The notes beneath the pieces were generated by a model. That model worked only from the letters and a program-made list of their open reading frames with translations. It ran no database searches and was not told the DNA's origin. A DNA stretch of 64,000 nt, from the NCBI GenBank assembly GCA_033032865.1, contig JAWHQI010000165.1, forward strand, positions 3,855,001 through 3,919,000, read 5' to 3'. Position numbers and translations under genes: made by a program. This DNA is from Dactylorhiza incarnata. Lineage: Eukaryota; Streptophyta; Magnoliopsida; Asparagales; Orchidaceae. This document shows positions 45,344 through 55,571 of the stretch, piece by piece (within the stretch, counting starts at the first letter, position 1; each line of letters starts with the position of its first letter).

Positions 45344-45400
45344 TCCCCGCTCTTTGCGAGCTCAACTTGAGCTCGCAAAGAATCGTCCAACCCCGGGGTG
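45326..45400. repeat. Nested palindrome at the Tat LTR / antisense promoter boundary
   Basis: The inner perfect inverted repeat 45352-45380 has 14-base arms CTTTGCGAGCTCAA / TTGAGCTCGCAAAG around one C. Outer arms CCCCGGGTTG (from about 45327) and CAACCCCGGGG (about 45388-45398) enclose it. It lies 55-130 bp upstream of the antisense TATA box. The homologous right-hand copy is broken inside this structure. Confidence 0.8.
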
Positions 45401-45454
45401 TTCTCTTGGCGACAGCTGTCTTGTCAAGAATCTTTTGTGGGTCCCACAGTTTGG

Positions 45455-45465
45455 CTATATATACC
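45455..45465 (+). promoter_or_regulatory. TATA box of antisense gene 1
   Basis: CTATATATACC on the plus strand, about 70 bp before the first ATG and followed by a pyrimidine-rich leader (TTTCTTTCTCCTCCTC). Position and composition fit a plant core promoter facing against the Tat element. Confidence 0.6.
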
Positions 45466-45533
45466 GCCCGAGCTAAAGAGTTTTTATTTTTCTTTCTCCT
45501 CCTCATCTTTCTTTTTACTGTAGCTATCCTCCG

Positions 45534-46645
45534 ATGCCTCTCTCCAAGGAAATGGAAGCTCGCCTGAAGTCCTCCAAGGCACGCGAGGTGGAGATGATGA
45601 TGAAGCCACCTGCGTGGATGAATCGCGCGTCTCCCTCTCCTGTGCCGAAGCTGAAAAAAGCAAAGGCTGCTCTCCAACTGGGAGCTGATACTGTCGACCT
45701 TGAGTCTTCCCCTGGCGACAAATCTGCCAAAAAGGTTGGGATTACCCTTCACGCGAGAGCACTTGACTGTTACTTCTAAACTTTGCTTCTGCAGGTAATC
45801 AAGACCGATAAGGATATTGGCGGGCCCTCAAACGAACCGCTCGCTACCCCTCGGGAGGATGCGAATACAACTGGCGAGAACCTTCGTGGTACACTACATG
45901 ATCTCGCCCATATTGTTGGAATTGTATATTCTGATAACTTCTTTTCCCCTGCTTTTCCATTTGTAGCCTCGCCTCCTGCGAGCCTGGGGGAATAGGGTCA
46001 GCAGACCCCTTCTCCCCAACAACAAGACGCGATCATCCCGGCACCGACCTGTAGACTTCTCGCTCATGAAGGCTCAGGCGGCTCGCCCCCGCCGGACGTT
46101 CCTCTTGCAGATGCAGCGAGATATCCCCTTGGAAAGGGAAAAACTCATCGGCCCTACTACGGCACTTCTTTCGATTCCCCACCCGGTTCTTCTCGCCATC
46201 CAAGAGGTAGACCTTCTCGCCTTTCCGCTTTTTACTCTAACTTATCCTTCATAACCTCGAGTACGACCTTTCTTTGTTAGACGGCGAGATTCAGCTTACC
46301 GACTCCGAATTCGGGGACGACGAAGCGTCCCCTTTTCCCGAGCGGGTGGAAGATTTCTTGGGCGATGCGCGAGTACCCGAGGTGATGAGACGGCGGACTG
46401 CGGAACTATTCCAAAAGCAAAACCAGATGTTGCAGGACCTCAACATCTAGGCGAGAGTGGATAGGCAGGCTGCGGAGGAAAGACACGCGTCCCTGATGGA
46501 CGAATGCGACAAACTCCGCGCGGCGATACCCCACGACCCTGATGAATGTGAGGCCTCTCAGGAGACGCTCATAGCGAGGATCAGGGATCACGCCCAATTG
46601 ATCGACCGCGACGCCCGCGCTGCTGCTGATTTCCACAATTCCTGA
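45534..46645 (+). pseudogene. Antisense gene 1: intron-containing accessory gene of unknown function
   Basis: A tentative model with GT-AG introns: exon 1 45534-45734 (67 codons from ATG, basic, begins MPLSKEMEARLKSSKAREVE), intron to 45794, exon 2 45795-about 45914, intron to 45966, exon 3 45967-46206 (open in the same phase, 80 codons), intron to 46280, exon 4 from 46281. Exons 1-3 join in phase. The exon-4 frame that stays open (DGEIQLTDSEFGDDEASPFPE, then a coiled-coil-like RTAELFQKQNQMLQDLNI) is in a different phase and has a TAG at 46448-46450 before continuing to 46645. I do not recognise the product. It could be the first part of an additional ORF typical of Tat elements. Coding direction is supported by open exons, splice sites and the TATA box; the exact structure is uncertain. 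Confidence 0.5.
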
Positions 46646-47047
46646 AGGCCACCGAGAAGAGGACCGCGAGGCGGCGGTAGGTGGCAATGGCTGCCTTATT
46701 GATCTCGCGATCCTGCTTTTCTATTTATGGGATATTTGGTTCTATTTTCGTTCTGAACAATCTCACTAGACCCCGGCCTATATTAGTTCTCGCTTGCTAA
46801 GAACAACGGACAATACCTTAACTATGTTATTGTTCGCAGCTTTATACTACTGCCTTCCCTTTATCTTGTTTTCGCATGCCTGTGATGTTCTCGCTCGCGA
46901 GTCATTTTGTTTTAACTAACGCTGCGGCTCAATTTCGCTCGCCAGTTATAGGCGAAATGATTTTCATCTTCCTGGGTCGCAGTGATGTGACGTTTTGACT
47001 AATTGTGTCTCCGACGCTTGGGCTCCTTCCTGCCCCTTTTTATTTTC
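46646..47047 (+). other. Spacer between the two antisense genes
   Basis: No open frame. T-rich, with CTCGC-type words common to the Tat LTR. Probably the 3' end of gene 1 and the upstream region of gene 2. Confidence 0.5.
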
Positions 47048-47057
47048 CTATAAATAG
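47048..47057 (+). promoter_or_regulatory. TATA box of antisense gene 2
   Basis: CTATAAATAG on the plus strand, 119 bp before the ATG at 47176, followed by a pyrimidine-rich leader. Confidence 0.65.
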
Positions 47058-47175
47058 TTTCACATTAATGTCATTCAACTACCGCTTTCCACTACCCCTT
47101 CATCTTCCCTAGTTGCAGAGCTCTCGCCAGCTTCATTCTCGCATTCTCCTACGCTTATTCTCGCAGGTACTCGAG

Positions 47176-49133
47176 ATGGTCAAAGCCACGAAAGAGCTCC
47201 CTGAGGGAGAAGGCCGGTCGAAATGCGCATGGGCCTTCTGCGAGCATGATTTCTTCCACTGCAATATGAGCGAGGACGAATACTTGACCTCCCTCGCCGA
47301 TTATGTCCCTCCTGAGTTCGCCGCCCGCCGACCCGGGGAGGACGAGGTGATCAACACTCTCAGGGCCGACGAGATCGCCATCCCCATCACGCACTTCGCG
47401 GTGGGCTTGCGGCTTCCCCTCTGGCCCGAGATTCGCCAGGTTTACTCCCTCTCTTGCTTCACCTTCCTCGCGAGATTGATCTCGCTCGCCTCAATCCTCT
47501 CTATTTGTGGTTTTTCAGGTGCTCCGTCACTATGGCGTTGTTCTCGCCCAGCTCACCCCTAACGCCATGGTGGTGATCGTGGCCTTTGCCTGCTTCCTGC
47601 GCGAGGAGCGAATTGAATTCAGTCTTCCGGTTTTCCGGAAACTGTTCTCGTTTCGTGCCTACTCCGAGGGTACTGTCTATTTCGTGGGGTCGGGATGTAA
47701 GGTCGTCGAGACCGTCAACAAGGCCCACTTCTGGGCCCAGAAGTTCCTCCTGGTAAAGGGGAATTTTGGCAACATCCCGATCTCGCCCATCCAGTATAAC
47801 GACACCGTCTACCGTCCTCCACCTCTTGGCGGCCACGATGCCGACCTCTTCCAATTCTTCCAGAAGAAGAACTTCGAGGTGGTCCATCTCCGCCGCAACG
47901 TCGACAAACTTTCACCGGTTCTTCCCGGGGAAGGTAATGATCTCGCCCCCTTTTTTGCTTTAATTCTGATTTCCGCCATTCTTTCTAACACAACTCTTAA
48001 CAGGTGAGCGAGACATCCCCCTCCACCCTCCTTATGCGAGCAACATTAAACCCTCCGCCGATCTTGCTCTCGCAACAATGGGAGAGGCGGCCTGCCGAGA
48101 AGGTACCCCCCCCCCCCCCCCCCCAACTGCTATCACCTCTAAGAAGAGGTCGGGGGCTTCAGGCAGCCAGCCTTCCCGCCAGCCTACTTCAAAGAGGTCC
48201 AAGACAAGCGAGAGCCTGCGCGCCTCCGTGAAGGGAAAGCATCCGGCCGAGCCCTCGGGTCCTGGGATCGGTGATTCCTCACTCCTCGAGGATCTGGAGG
48301 TCGAGCAAGCCGAGGCCATCGCTAGGACCTCGGCACCGCCAATTCCGTCGAATCATCTGCATTTCGGCCTTGGCTGCGAGCCCGAGATGAAACCGGCGAG
48401 CGCCTGGTGCGCTGGAGAGAAGAGGCCAACCGGATCGACGTCACCTCCCTCCTTCCCACTTGGGTAGAGGAGGGCGTAGCGACCTCCCACGCCTTCAACT
48501 TTTCTTTCGTCATGTACGGCCGCGAGGACGCCGCGGCCTATAAGGAAGCAACCGCAAGGGGCCTCGCCTATGAAAGCGCGAGGTCCCCATTGCGGGCGAT
48601 GGAGCTCGCCCATATGGCGGGCAGGAAATGTCTGGAGCTGGAGCGTGAATGCGCGGGACTTGCCGAGTCCCTCAGGGTTTCCGAGGCGAAGGTCGACGAG
48701 CTAAAGGAAAAGTTGGCCACCGCCGAGACCGGAGTGGTGAGTCGTTCATTCTATAATGTTTTCCCTAACTTCCTAACTTCTTCTCATACTAATTTTGCCT
48801 ACAGGATGCCGAGATGGCTAGGCTCTCGGATGCTCGGGTCCTGAGCTTGGAGGGCAAGGTCGCCGCGTTGAAGGCACTCAACTGCGAGCTTGCTCGCGCT
48901 GCCGTTCCCCCTTCTCCCCGTCGCCTAAGAGAAGAGAGGCGAGACCGCAACGAGGCCTTCGCGTAGAGTCGACGAACGCGGCCCGCTTCGTCTTCCAGGC
49001 CATGAAAGGAGCGGAACTACTGATTGCCGAGGCCGAGAGCGTGACAGTTGAGGACATCGTCCCGGAGCTCTTCAGGCCGCTCCCGCCGGTGAAGGATGGC
49101 GACTACGACGAGGAGCCTTTCGGCGAGGCCTAG
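47176..49133 (+). CDS. Antisense gene 2: putative gypsy-type accessory protein (Transposase_28-like), four exons
   Basis: Exons 47176-47439, 47519-47933, 48004-48736 and 48805-49133 are joined by GT-AG introns of about 70-80 bp, and the phases agree at every junction. The first two exons encode the plant 'putative gypsy type transposon' domain (PF04195-like): ITHFAVGLRLPLWPEIRQVL, then HYGVVLAQLTPNAMVVIVAF, then FRKLFSFRAYSEGTVYF and NKAHFWAQKFLLVKGN. Exon 3 has a proline run from a 19-C tract, a basic Ser-rich stretch and the start of a coiled coil. Exon 4 ends EDIVPELFRPLPPVKDGDYD. Two single-base disruptions (48300-48400 and near 48964) and a TAG at 48964 interrupt it, so this copy is probably inactive. 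Such antisense additional ORFs between pol and the 3' LTR are known in Tat elements; their function is unknown. The codon pattern is GC-rich and clearly coding. Confidence 0.7.
48106..48124 (+). repeat. 19-base C homopolymer in antisense gene 2
   Basis: An uninterrupted C tract encoding six prolines inside exon 3. The length is prone to replication slippage and sequencing error, so the local reading frame should be treated with care. Confidence 0.8.
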
Positions 49134-49587
49134 AAGGCGATCTTTACTTTGTTGTTTTTTGTCGTGAATTTTTGGGGCTGGCGAGATCGCCGCCCGATGT
49201 AATTAAACTCTTCTTTTGAATGGAAATTTTGTGCATGGCTTCCCTTTTGGCGGTCTGCGTTTTTTCTTCTGCTTTCATTTTCACTCCTAGTTAACTTATG
49301 TATCGAGAACCCTGCTCATTTTACGTGTGCCGAGGACTTTTCTTCTCGACTGGCGAGAATTTCCCCAAGCTTCTGGCTATACTTCTTGGTGAGAAAAAAT
49401 CCGTCCTTATTTTCTTCGCGTGCCGAGGACCCCCCCGCCCCTTCTGTGTTAGAACGAGGAGTTGCCCTCACTTTTGAAGTGCCTTAGACCAAACACGTTT
49501 TTCCTGTTATTCGTGCCGAGGACCCCATTCTCGCCCCGCGAGAAGTCGACCTTGTTTTTAAAGGTCCTTAGGGACCCATAAGAGTCC
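49134..49587. other. 3' flank of gene 2 with a diverged ~93-bp repeat
   Basis: No gene. A likely polyadenylation region follows the stop (GATGTAATTAAACTC near 49196). GTGCCGAGGAC occurs at about 49327, 49420 and 49514, spaced 93-94 bp. These look like degenerate units of an older repeat next to the 96-bp array. Confidence 0.5.
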
Positions 49588-51305
49588 GTTACTTCGCCAG
49601 CCTCTCCGCGAGATCCACCGGCCCCACCAGCTAGCGAGAGCATGGCAGCGGGATCGTCCGGGGCAATCCAGCACTAAGTGTTCGTTACTTCGCCAGCCTC
49701 TCCGCGAGATCAACCGGCCCCACCAGCTAGCGAGAGCCTGGCAGCGGGATCGTTCGGGGCAATCCAGCACTAAGAGTTCGTTACTTCGCCAGCCTCTCCA
49801 CGAGATCAACCGGCCCCACCAGCTAGCGAGAGCCTGGCAGCGGGATCGTCCAGGGCAATCCAGCACTAAGAGTTTGTTACTTCGCCAGCCTCTCTGCGAG
49901 ATCAACCGGCCCCACCAGCTAGCGAGAGCCTGGCAGCGGGATCGTCCGTGGCAATCCAGCACTAAGAGTCTGTTACTTCGCCAGCCTCTCCGCGAGATCA
50001 ACCGGCCCCACCAGCTAGCGAGAGCATGGCAGCGGGATCGTCCGGGGCAATCCAGCACTAAGAGTCTGTTACTTTGCCAGCCTCTCCGCGAGACCAACCG
50101 GCCCCACCAGCTAGCGAGAGCCTGGCAGCGGGATCGTCCGGGGCAATCCAGCACTAAGAGTTCGTTACTTCGCCAGCCTCTCCGCGAGATCAACCGGCCC
50201 CACCAGCTAGCGAGAGCCTGGCAGCGGGATCGTCCGGGGCAATCCACCACTAAGAGTCCGTTACTTCGCCAGCCTCTCCGCGAGATCAACCGGCCCCACC
50301 AGCTAGCGAGAGCCTGGCAGCGGGATCGTCCGGGGCAATCCAGCACTAAGAGTTCGTTACTTCGCCAGCCTCTCCGCGATATCAACCGGCCCCACCAGCT
50401 AGCGAGAGCCTGGCAGCGGGATCGTCCGGGGCAATCCAGCACTAAGAGTCCGTTACTTCGCCAGCCTCTCCGCGATATCAACCGGCCCCACCAGCTAGCG
50501 AGAGCCTGGCAGCGGGATCGTCCGGGGCAATCCAGCACTAAGAGTCCGTTACTTCGCCAGCCTCTCCGCGAGACCAACCGGCCCCACCAGCTAGCGAGAG
50601 CCTGGCAGCGGGATCGTCCGGGGCAATCCAGCACTAAGAGTTCGTTACTTCGCCAGCCTCTCCGCGAGATCAACCGAACCCACCAGCTAGCGAGAGCCTG
50701 GCAGCGGGATCGTCCGGGGCAATCCAGCACTAAGAGTCTGTTACTTCGCCAGCCTCTCCGCGAGATCAACCAGCCCCACCAGCTAGTGAGAGCCTGACAG
50801 CGGGATCGTCCGGGGCAATCCAGCACTAAGAGTTCGTTACTTCGCGAGCCTCTCCGCGAGATCAACCGGCCCCACCAGCTAGCGAGAGCCTGGCAGCGGG
50901 ATCGTCCGGGACAATCCAGCACTAAGAGTTCGTTACTTCGCCAGCCTCTCCGCGAGATCAACCGGCCCCACCAGCTAGCGAGAGCCTGGCAGCGGGATCG
51001 TCCGGGGCAATCCAGCACTAAGAGTTCGTTACTTCGCCAGCCTCTCCGCGAGATCAACCGGCCCCACCAGCTAGCGAGAGCCTGGCAGCGGGATCGTCCG
51101 GGGCAATCCAGCACTAAGAGTTCGTTACTTCGCCAGCCTCTCCGCGAGATCAACCGGCCCCACCAGCTAGCGAGAGCCTGGCAGCGGGATCGTCCGGGGC
51201 AATCCAGCACTAAGAGTCCGTTACTTCGCCAGCCTCTCCGCGAGATCAACCGACCCCACCAGCTAGCGAGAGCCTGGCAGCGGGATCGTCCGGGGCAATC
51301 CAGCA
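49588..51305 (-). repeat. Tandem array, 18 x 96 bp, in the Tat 3' region
   Basis: Unit starts GTTACTTCGCCAGCCTCTCC (plus strand) at 49588, 49684, 49780 and so on, every 96 bp to 51305, about 17.9 units with only scattered substitutions. 96 is a multiple of three, so stop-free frames run through it on both strands (590 codons minus, 307 codons plus). It lies just 3' of integrase in the element sense. Arrays at this site are known in Tat/Retand elements and can seed satellites. Confidence 0.95.
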
Positions 51306-51390
51306 TTGTTACTCGTTTCTTGGAACTCATAATTAGTATAAAAACGACTCATGAAAGGTGATATGCAAAGATCATTATATTATAATAATC

Positions 51391-52577
51391 TTATGGATAG
51401 AAACTCTTCAAGTCATCCCCACTTCTGGCTCGGCCGAGGGGTACCCCCTCCACATCCTGGAGCTGGTACCCTCCCGATCTTAGCACTTCACTTACAATAT
51501 ACGGACCTTCCCAGTTGGGGTTGAGCTTGCCAACCGCGGCTCCCCTTCCGGCTGCATCAACCTTTTTTAGTACCAAATCCCCCTTCTGGAAGTGTTTTAC
51601 TCGTATATATTTGTCGAAGTACTTGGCCATCCGCCTTTTTTCACTTCCTCCTGCCTAAGGGTAGCCAGGTCTCGGAGTTCCTCCACTAGGTCCAAAGACA
51701 ACCTTTGGCCCTCTTCGTTGTCCGCTCTCTATTCGTCACCTCCATCTCCTGCGGTGACCACCCGAGGTGACTTGACTTCAAACTCAACCGGGAGGACGGC
51801 CTCGGATCCGTGGGATAGTTTGAATGGGGTCTCTCTGGTGGCCGTGTTCGGGGTGGTCCACAGAGCCCAGAGGACCGAGGGTAGTTGCTCCACCCAACTC
51901 CCTCTGAGGTTTTCGATCTTCTTCTTGAGGAGGTTCACTATAATTTTGTTCGCCGCCTCTACTTGCCCGTTACTCCTTGGGTGGTGGACCGACGCGAACC
52001 TGAGATCTATGCCGAGCTGAGTACAGAAGCTGACGAACTCGTCACTCGCGAACTGCGGCCCGTTATCCGTGACAATGGCTAGAGGAAGCCCGTGCCTGCA
52101 GATAATCTCACCCCAAATGAAGTTTTTTACCACTTGGGAGGTTACCTTGGCCAGTGCCTTCGCCTCGATCCACTTGGAAAAGTAGTCGACCATCACTAGC
52201 AAGAACCTCCTTTGACCGCTTGCCTGGGGGAAAGGTCCTACCAGATCTAGCCCCCAGATTGCGAATGGTCAAGGGGCCGTGATCGTTCTTAGCATCTGGG
52301 CAGGGAGGAGTTGGAGAGGGGCGTAGAGTTGGCACTTGGAACACTTCCTGGAGAACTCGGCCGCATCCTTGCTGAAGGTGGGCCAGAAGTAGCCTTGCCT
52401 TAACACTCTTCCTTCCAGGGTTCTGCTTCCCGAGTGGCTGCCACACTCTCCTGAGTGAATCTCCTCCAGGACCCTCGGGGCTTCGTCCTCCGAGACGCAA
52501 CGGGCCAGGAGCCCCGAGAGAGTCTTTCTATACAGCATCCCTGCATGCAAGGAGTAGTAAGCCGATTTATACCTGAG
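51391..52577 (-). pseudogene. int: Tat integrase, three in-frame stops
   Basis: Continues the Pol frame beyond the stop at 52580-52578. The zinc-binding HHCC region (IHSGECGSH, then KCSKCQ) is at about 52460-52330. The catalytic triad D-D-E is present: GLDLVGP, VTDNGPQFASDEF and SNGQVEAANK. The C-terminal chromodomain-free tail includes YIRVKHFQKGDLVLKK, LNPNWEGPYIV and SGDDLKSFYP. Stops: TGA at 52580, TGA near 52270 (just before IWGLDL), and TAG near 51728 (after GGDE). The two TGAs are consistent with mutated tryptophan codons, since the other Tat copy has Trp at the 52270 position. Integrase would insert the cDNA; this copy cannot make a full-length enzyme. Confidence 0.9.
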
Positions 52578-55571
52578 TCATCGCTTGTCGACTTCACCTT
52601 CGGGGAACTTCCCGGAGGTTAGGAAAGTGACGAAGGGATCCATCCATGACGCTCGCTGATCCACTTCCATCAGCTCTCCCTCTTCAATGGAAGGTCGGAA
52701 GAGTTCCGACACGGTTCCCCCAATCTGAGGGCCAAACTTGGCCAGGAGATCTGCCTGGGTACTTTCTTCTCTGGGGATATGTTTGATCGAGAAAGTTCGG
52801 AACTCTCCCACCACCCCCTTGACCTTTTCCAAGTACCGCTGGAGGGTTGGTTCCTTGACCTTGAACTCTCCCTTGACTTGGCAAGCAATGACCATGGAGT
52901 CCATCGAGACCTCTACGTCTTGCACCCCTAGCTCCCGAGCCAAACGGAGGTCTGCTATCACTGCTTCGTATTCTGCCTGGTTGTTGGTGAGGGGAAAATG
53001 GAAGTGGATGGCTTGCTCTATCCTGGTCCCTTGGGGACTGACCAGGACCACTCCTCCTCCAAAAGAGTGTCTTCCGGACGCTCCATCTACTAACATTTTC
53101 CAAGGCATCGGATGGGGTAGCTCTGATTCTTCCACCTCAGTAACGTAGTCAGCCAGGAAATCCGCCACCGCCTGAGCCTTTATGGATACCCTTGGTACAT
53201 AAGAGACATTGAATTCACTCAGCTCCACCGACCACTTAGCCAACCTCCCCGAGTGTTCTACTCCCTCCATGATATTGCGGAGGGGGTGGTCGGTCACCAC
53301 TTTTATGGAGTGCGCCTGGAAGTAGGGTCGGAGTTTCCGGGCCGACACCACCAGAGCGAAGGCCAGCTTCTCTAAAATGGGATATCTAAGTTCGGCCTTC
53401 CTCAGCACCCTACTCACGTAGTAGATCGGTAGCTGTTTCTTCCCTTCTTCTCGGACCAGCACGGAACTCACAGCCTCCAACCCTACCCCCAGATACAGAG
53501 ATAGGTCCTCCCCAGGTCTTGGCCCCTGCAGTAGCGGAGCCCTGGTCAGTTGTTCTTTCAATGCTTGAAAAGCCTTCTCGCACTCGGAGGTCCATTCGAA
53601 TTTTTGATTACCCCGTAGCACCTTGAAGAAAGAAGAGCACCTCTCCCCTGCCTTGGAGAGAAATCTACTTAGCCCAGCCAGCTTTCCCGTCAAGCGTTGG
53701 ATCTCTTTAGCGTTTCTTGGGGGTGCCAATTCTAGAATTGCCTTAACCTTGTCTGGGTTGGGCTCCACCCCCGCCGGGGTGAGCATGTGACCCAGGAATT
53801 TTCCCCGACTGGCTCCGAAGACACACTTCGAGGGATTGAGCCTCATCTTGAACTTCCGTAGGGTTCCGAAAGTCTCCTCGAGGTCTCGGAGGTGGGACTC
53901 AAGACCTCGGCTCTTGACCATGAGGTCATCGACATAGACCTCCAGGTTTCTCCCCTTTTGCTCACGGAAGACCCGGTCCATCATCCTTTGGTATGTGGCC
54001 CCTGCATTCTTGAGCCCGAAGGGCATCATCTTGTAACAATAGCATCCATCCCTCGTGATGAAGGAGACATCCTTGATGTCAGGGGGATGCATGCGGATCT
54101 GGTGATAACCTGAAAAAGCATCTAAGAAAGACATCATGTGAAAACCGACGGCTGAGTCAACCAGCGCGTCGATTCTAGGCAGGGGGTAACAATCCTTCGG
54201 GCATGATTTATTAAGCAAAGAGAAATCGATACACATTCGCCATTTACCTCCACCTTTCTTTACCATGACGACGTTGGAGACCCAGCCTGGGTACTGGATC
54301 TCCTTTACAAAACCTGCTTTCAAAAGCTTTTCCACTTCCTCGCGGATGGGCCCCTCCAGCTTGTCTGCTGTGGGCCTCTTCTTCTGGCGGTTGGGGCGGG
54401 CGCCGGGCTCAAGGTTGAGGCGGTGGCAAGCCACATCCGCGTCTATCCCGGGCATCTCTGCGACACTCCAGGCAAAGACGTCCACGTTCTTCTGGACGCA
54501 AGCGAGGATCTCCGTCCTCTCCTTTGGGTTGAGCTCTCCGCTGACCCGGATCTTCTCTATCACTCCTAGTCGAGTGGTGACCTCCAGCTCAATGACCTCG
54601 TCCACGGCCTCCAATCGCGACTGTTCCCCCCAAGGTCTCTCCTCCTCTCCTCCGTCGGCGAGCTCTAGGGCTCTTCCTTCTTCCTCCTCCATCTCCATCA
54701 CCTCCTCTGTCACCTTTTCTTTGGCCTTCCCTTCCTCCTTTCCTCCCTCTTCCCTTCTCTCCACCTGGGGTCCCTCAGCACCCCCTTCCTGGGTACGAAT
54801 TTCTTCCCCCTCCTCCCCCTCTTCTTCCTCTTCCTTCTCCCCTCCTGCCTCGGTTGCCTCATACATCCTCTTCTCCCACTCCTCTGCTTCTCCCATCCAG
54901 GAGATGGTGTTGACAGCCGTCATATAGCACTGTCTTGCCATCTTGGGGTCTCCACGAACTCGGACTTGGATTCCACCTGTGTTGAACTTTAGGCACTGGT
55001 GCAGGGTGGAAGGTACGCATCGAAATGCACTAATAAGGGGCCGACCGAAAATGGCGCTATAGCTGCTCGGGGCGTCTACAATCACGAACCGGCAGTTTCG
55101 CGACTGCCCCCCGAGGGTCACATGGAGTCCTACTCCTTCCTCCACCTCCTTTCTTTCCCCCGAAAAACCAAACAGGGGGCCACCCGAGGCTAGCACCCTT
55201 CGGGCCTCTACCTTCATCTCATCGAACGCCTTCTTGAAGATGACGTTGACTGAACTCCCATTGTCTACCAAGATTCGCGAGACGGTGAAGTTCTCAATGG
55301 CAGTTTGGATAACCAGTGCATCGTAGAACAGATCTTCATGACCGGGCATATCTTTCTGGGAGAAGGTGATCCTCTCCACCGGGGGCGGGGCTTGGGATGT
55401 CGAGGCTACGCTCCGACGGTACATGACATGGAGGCTCGCCTTCCGGGTTGCCTCGATCCCCACTCCCCCATGGATCACCCCGATCCCTCCTCGAGCTCCT
55501 ACATCCACCCGGTCCTCGCACCTCTCTTCATCGTCTCCCTGGGCTAGACTTCTTCGATCCTCACCGGGCAC
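52578..55571 (-). CDS. pol: Tat Pol: protease, reverse transcriptase, RNase H and second RNase H
   Basis: 997 codons without interruption, beginning at a GTG, so expression would need read-through or frameshifting from Gag; the frame overlaps the 3' end of gag (55544-55571) in a different phase. Protease loop LVDNGSS (D103). A glutamate-rich spacer (about 240-335). RT from about 375: KWRMCIDFSLLNKSCPKDCY, FLDAFSGYHQI, MPFGLKNAGATYQRMM, catalytic YVDD at 546-549 and KFLGH. The first RNase H (about 690-800) looks degenerate (SLYLGVGLEAVSSVLV). The second RNase H has D829, E867, D891 and D941 (MLVDGASG, NNQAEYEAVIADL, MDSMVIACQVKGEF, ESTQADLLAKF), which marks the Tat lineage. The open frame suggests this copy is much younger than the plus-strand Tat. 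Confidence 0.93.
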   Translation of the reverse strand: MPGEDRRSLAQGDDEERCEDRVDVGARGGIGVIHGGVGIEATRKASLHVMYRRSVASTSQAPPPVERITFSQKDMPGHEDLFYDALVIQTAIENFTVSRILVDNGSSVNVIFKKAFDEMKVEARRVLASGGPLFGFSGERKEVEEGVGLHVTLGGQSRNCRFVIVDAPSSYSAIFGRPLISAFRCVPSTLHQCLKFNTGGIQVRVRGDPKMARQCYMTAVNTISWMGEAEEWEKRMYEATEAGGEKEEEEEGEEGEEIRTQEGGAEGPQVERREEGGKEEGKAKEKVTEEVMEMEEEEGRALELADGGEEERPWGEQSRLEAVDEVIELEVTTRLGVIEKIRVSGELNPKERTEILACVQKNVDVFAWSVAEMPGIDADVACHRLNLEPGARPNRQKKRPTADKLEGPIREEVEKLLKAGFVKEIQYPGWVSNVVMVKKGGGKWRMCIDFSLLNKSCPKDCYPLPRIDALVDSAVGFHMMSFLDAFSGYHQIRMHPPDIKDVSFITRDGCYCYKMMPFGLKNAGATYQRMMDRVFREQKGRNLEVYVDDLMVKSRGLESHLRDLEETFGTLRKFKMRLNPSKCVFGASRGKFLGHMLTPAGVEPNPDKVKAILELAPPRNAKEIQRLTGKLAGLSRFLSKAGERCSSFFKVLRGNQKFEWTSECEKAFQALKEQLTRAPLLQGPRPGEDLSLYLGVGLEAVSSVLVREEGKKQLPIYYVSRVLRKAELRYPILEKLAFALVVSARKLRPYFQAHSIKVVTDHPLRNIMEGVEHSGRLAKWSVELSEFNVSYVPRVSIKAQAVADFLADYVTEVEESELPHPMPWKMLVDGASGRHSFGGGVVLVSPQGTRIEQAIHFHFPLTNNQAEYEAVIADLRLARELGVQDVEVSMDSMVIACQVKGEFKVKEPTLQRYLEKVKGVVGEFRTFSIKHIPREESTQADLLAKFGPQIGGTVSELFRPSIEEGELMEVDQRASWMDPFVTFLTSGKFPEGEVDKR

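Noticed and set aside
49558..51330. A 590-residue repetitive protein on the minus strand across the 96-bp array
   Set aside because: The open frame follows from a stop-free unit whose length is divisible by three; a similar frame exists on the other strand, there is no convincing start context, and it is not in the Pol frame. Annotated as a tandem repeat.
54265..54927. 220-residue plus-strand ORF opposite the Tat Pol
   Set aside because: A shadow of the glutamate-rich Pol spacer; the minus-strand frame has recognisable domains and this one has only Ser/Pro-rich low complexity.
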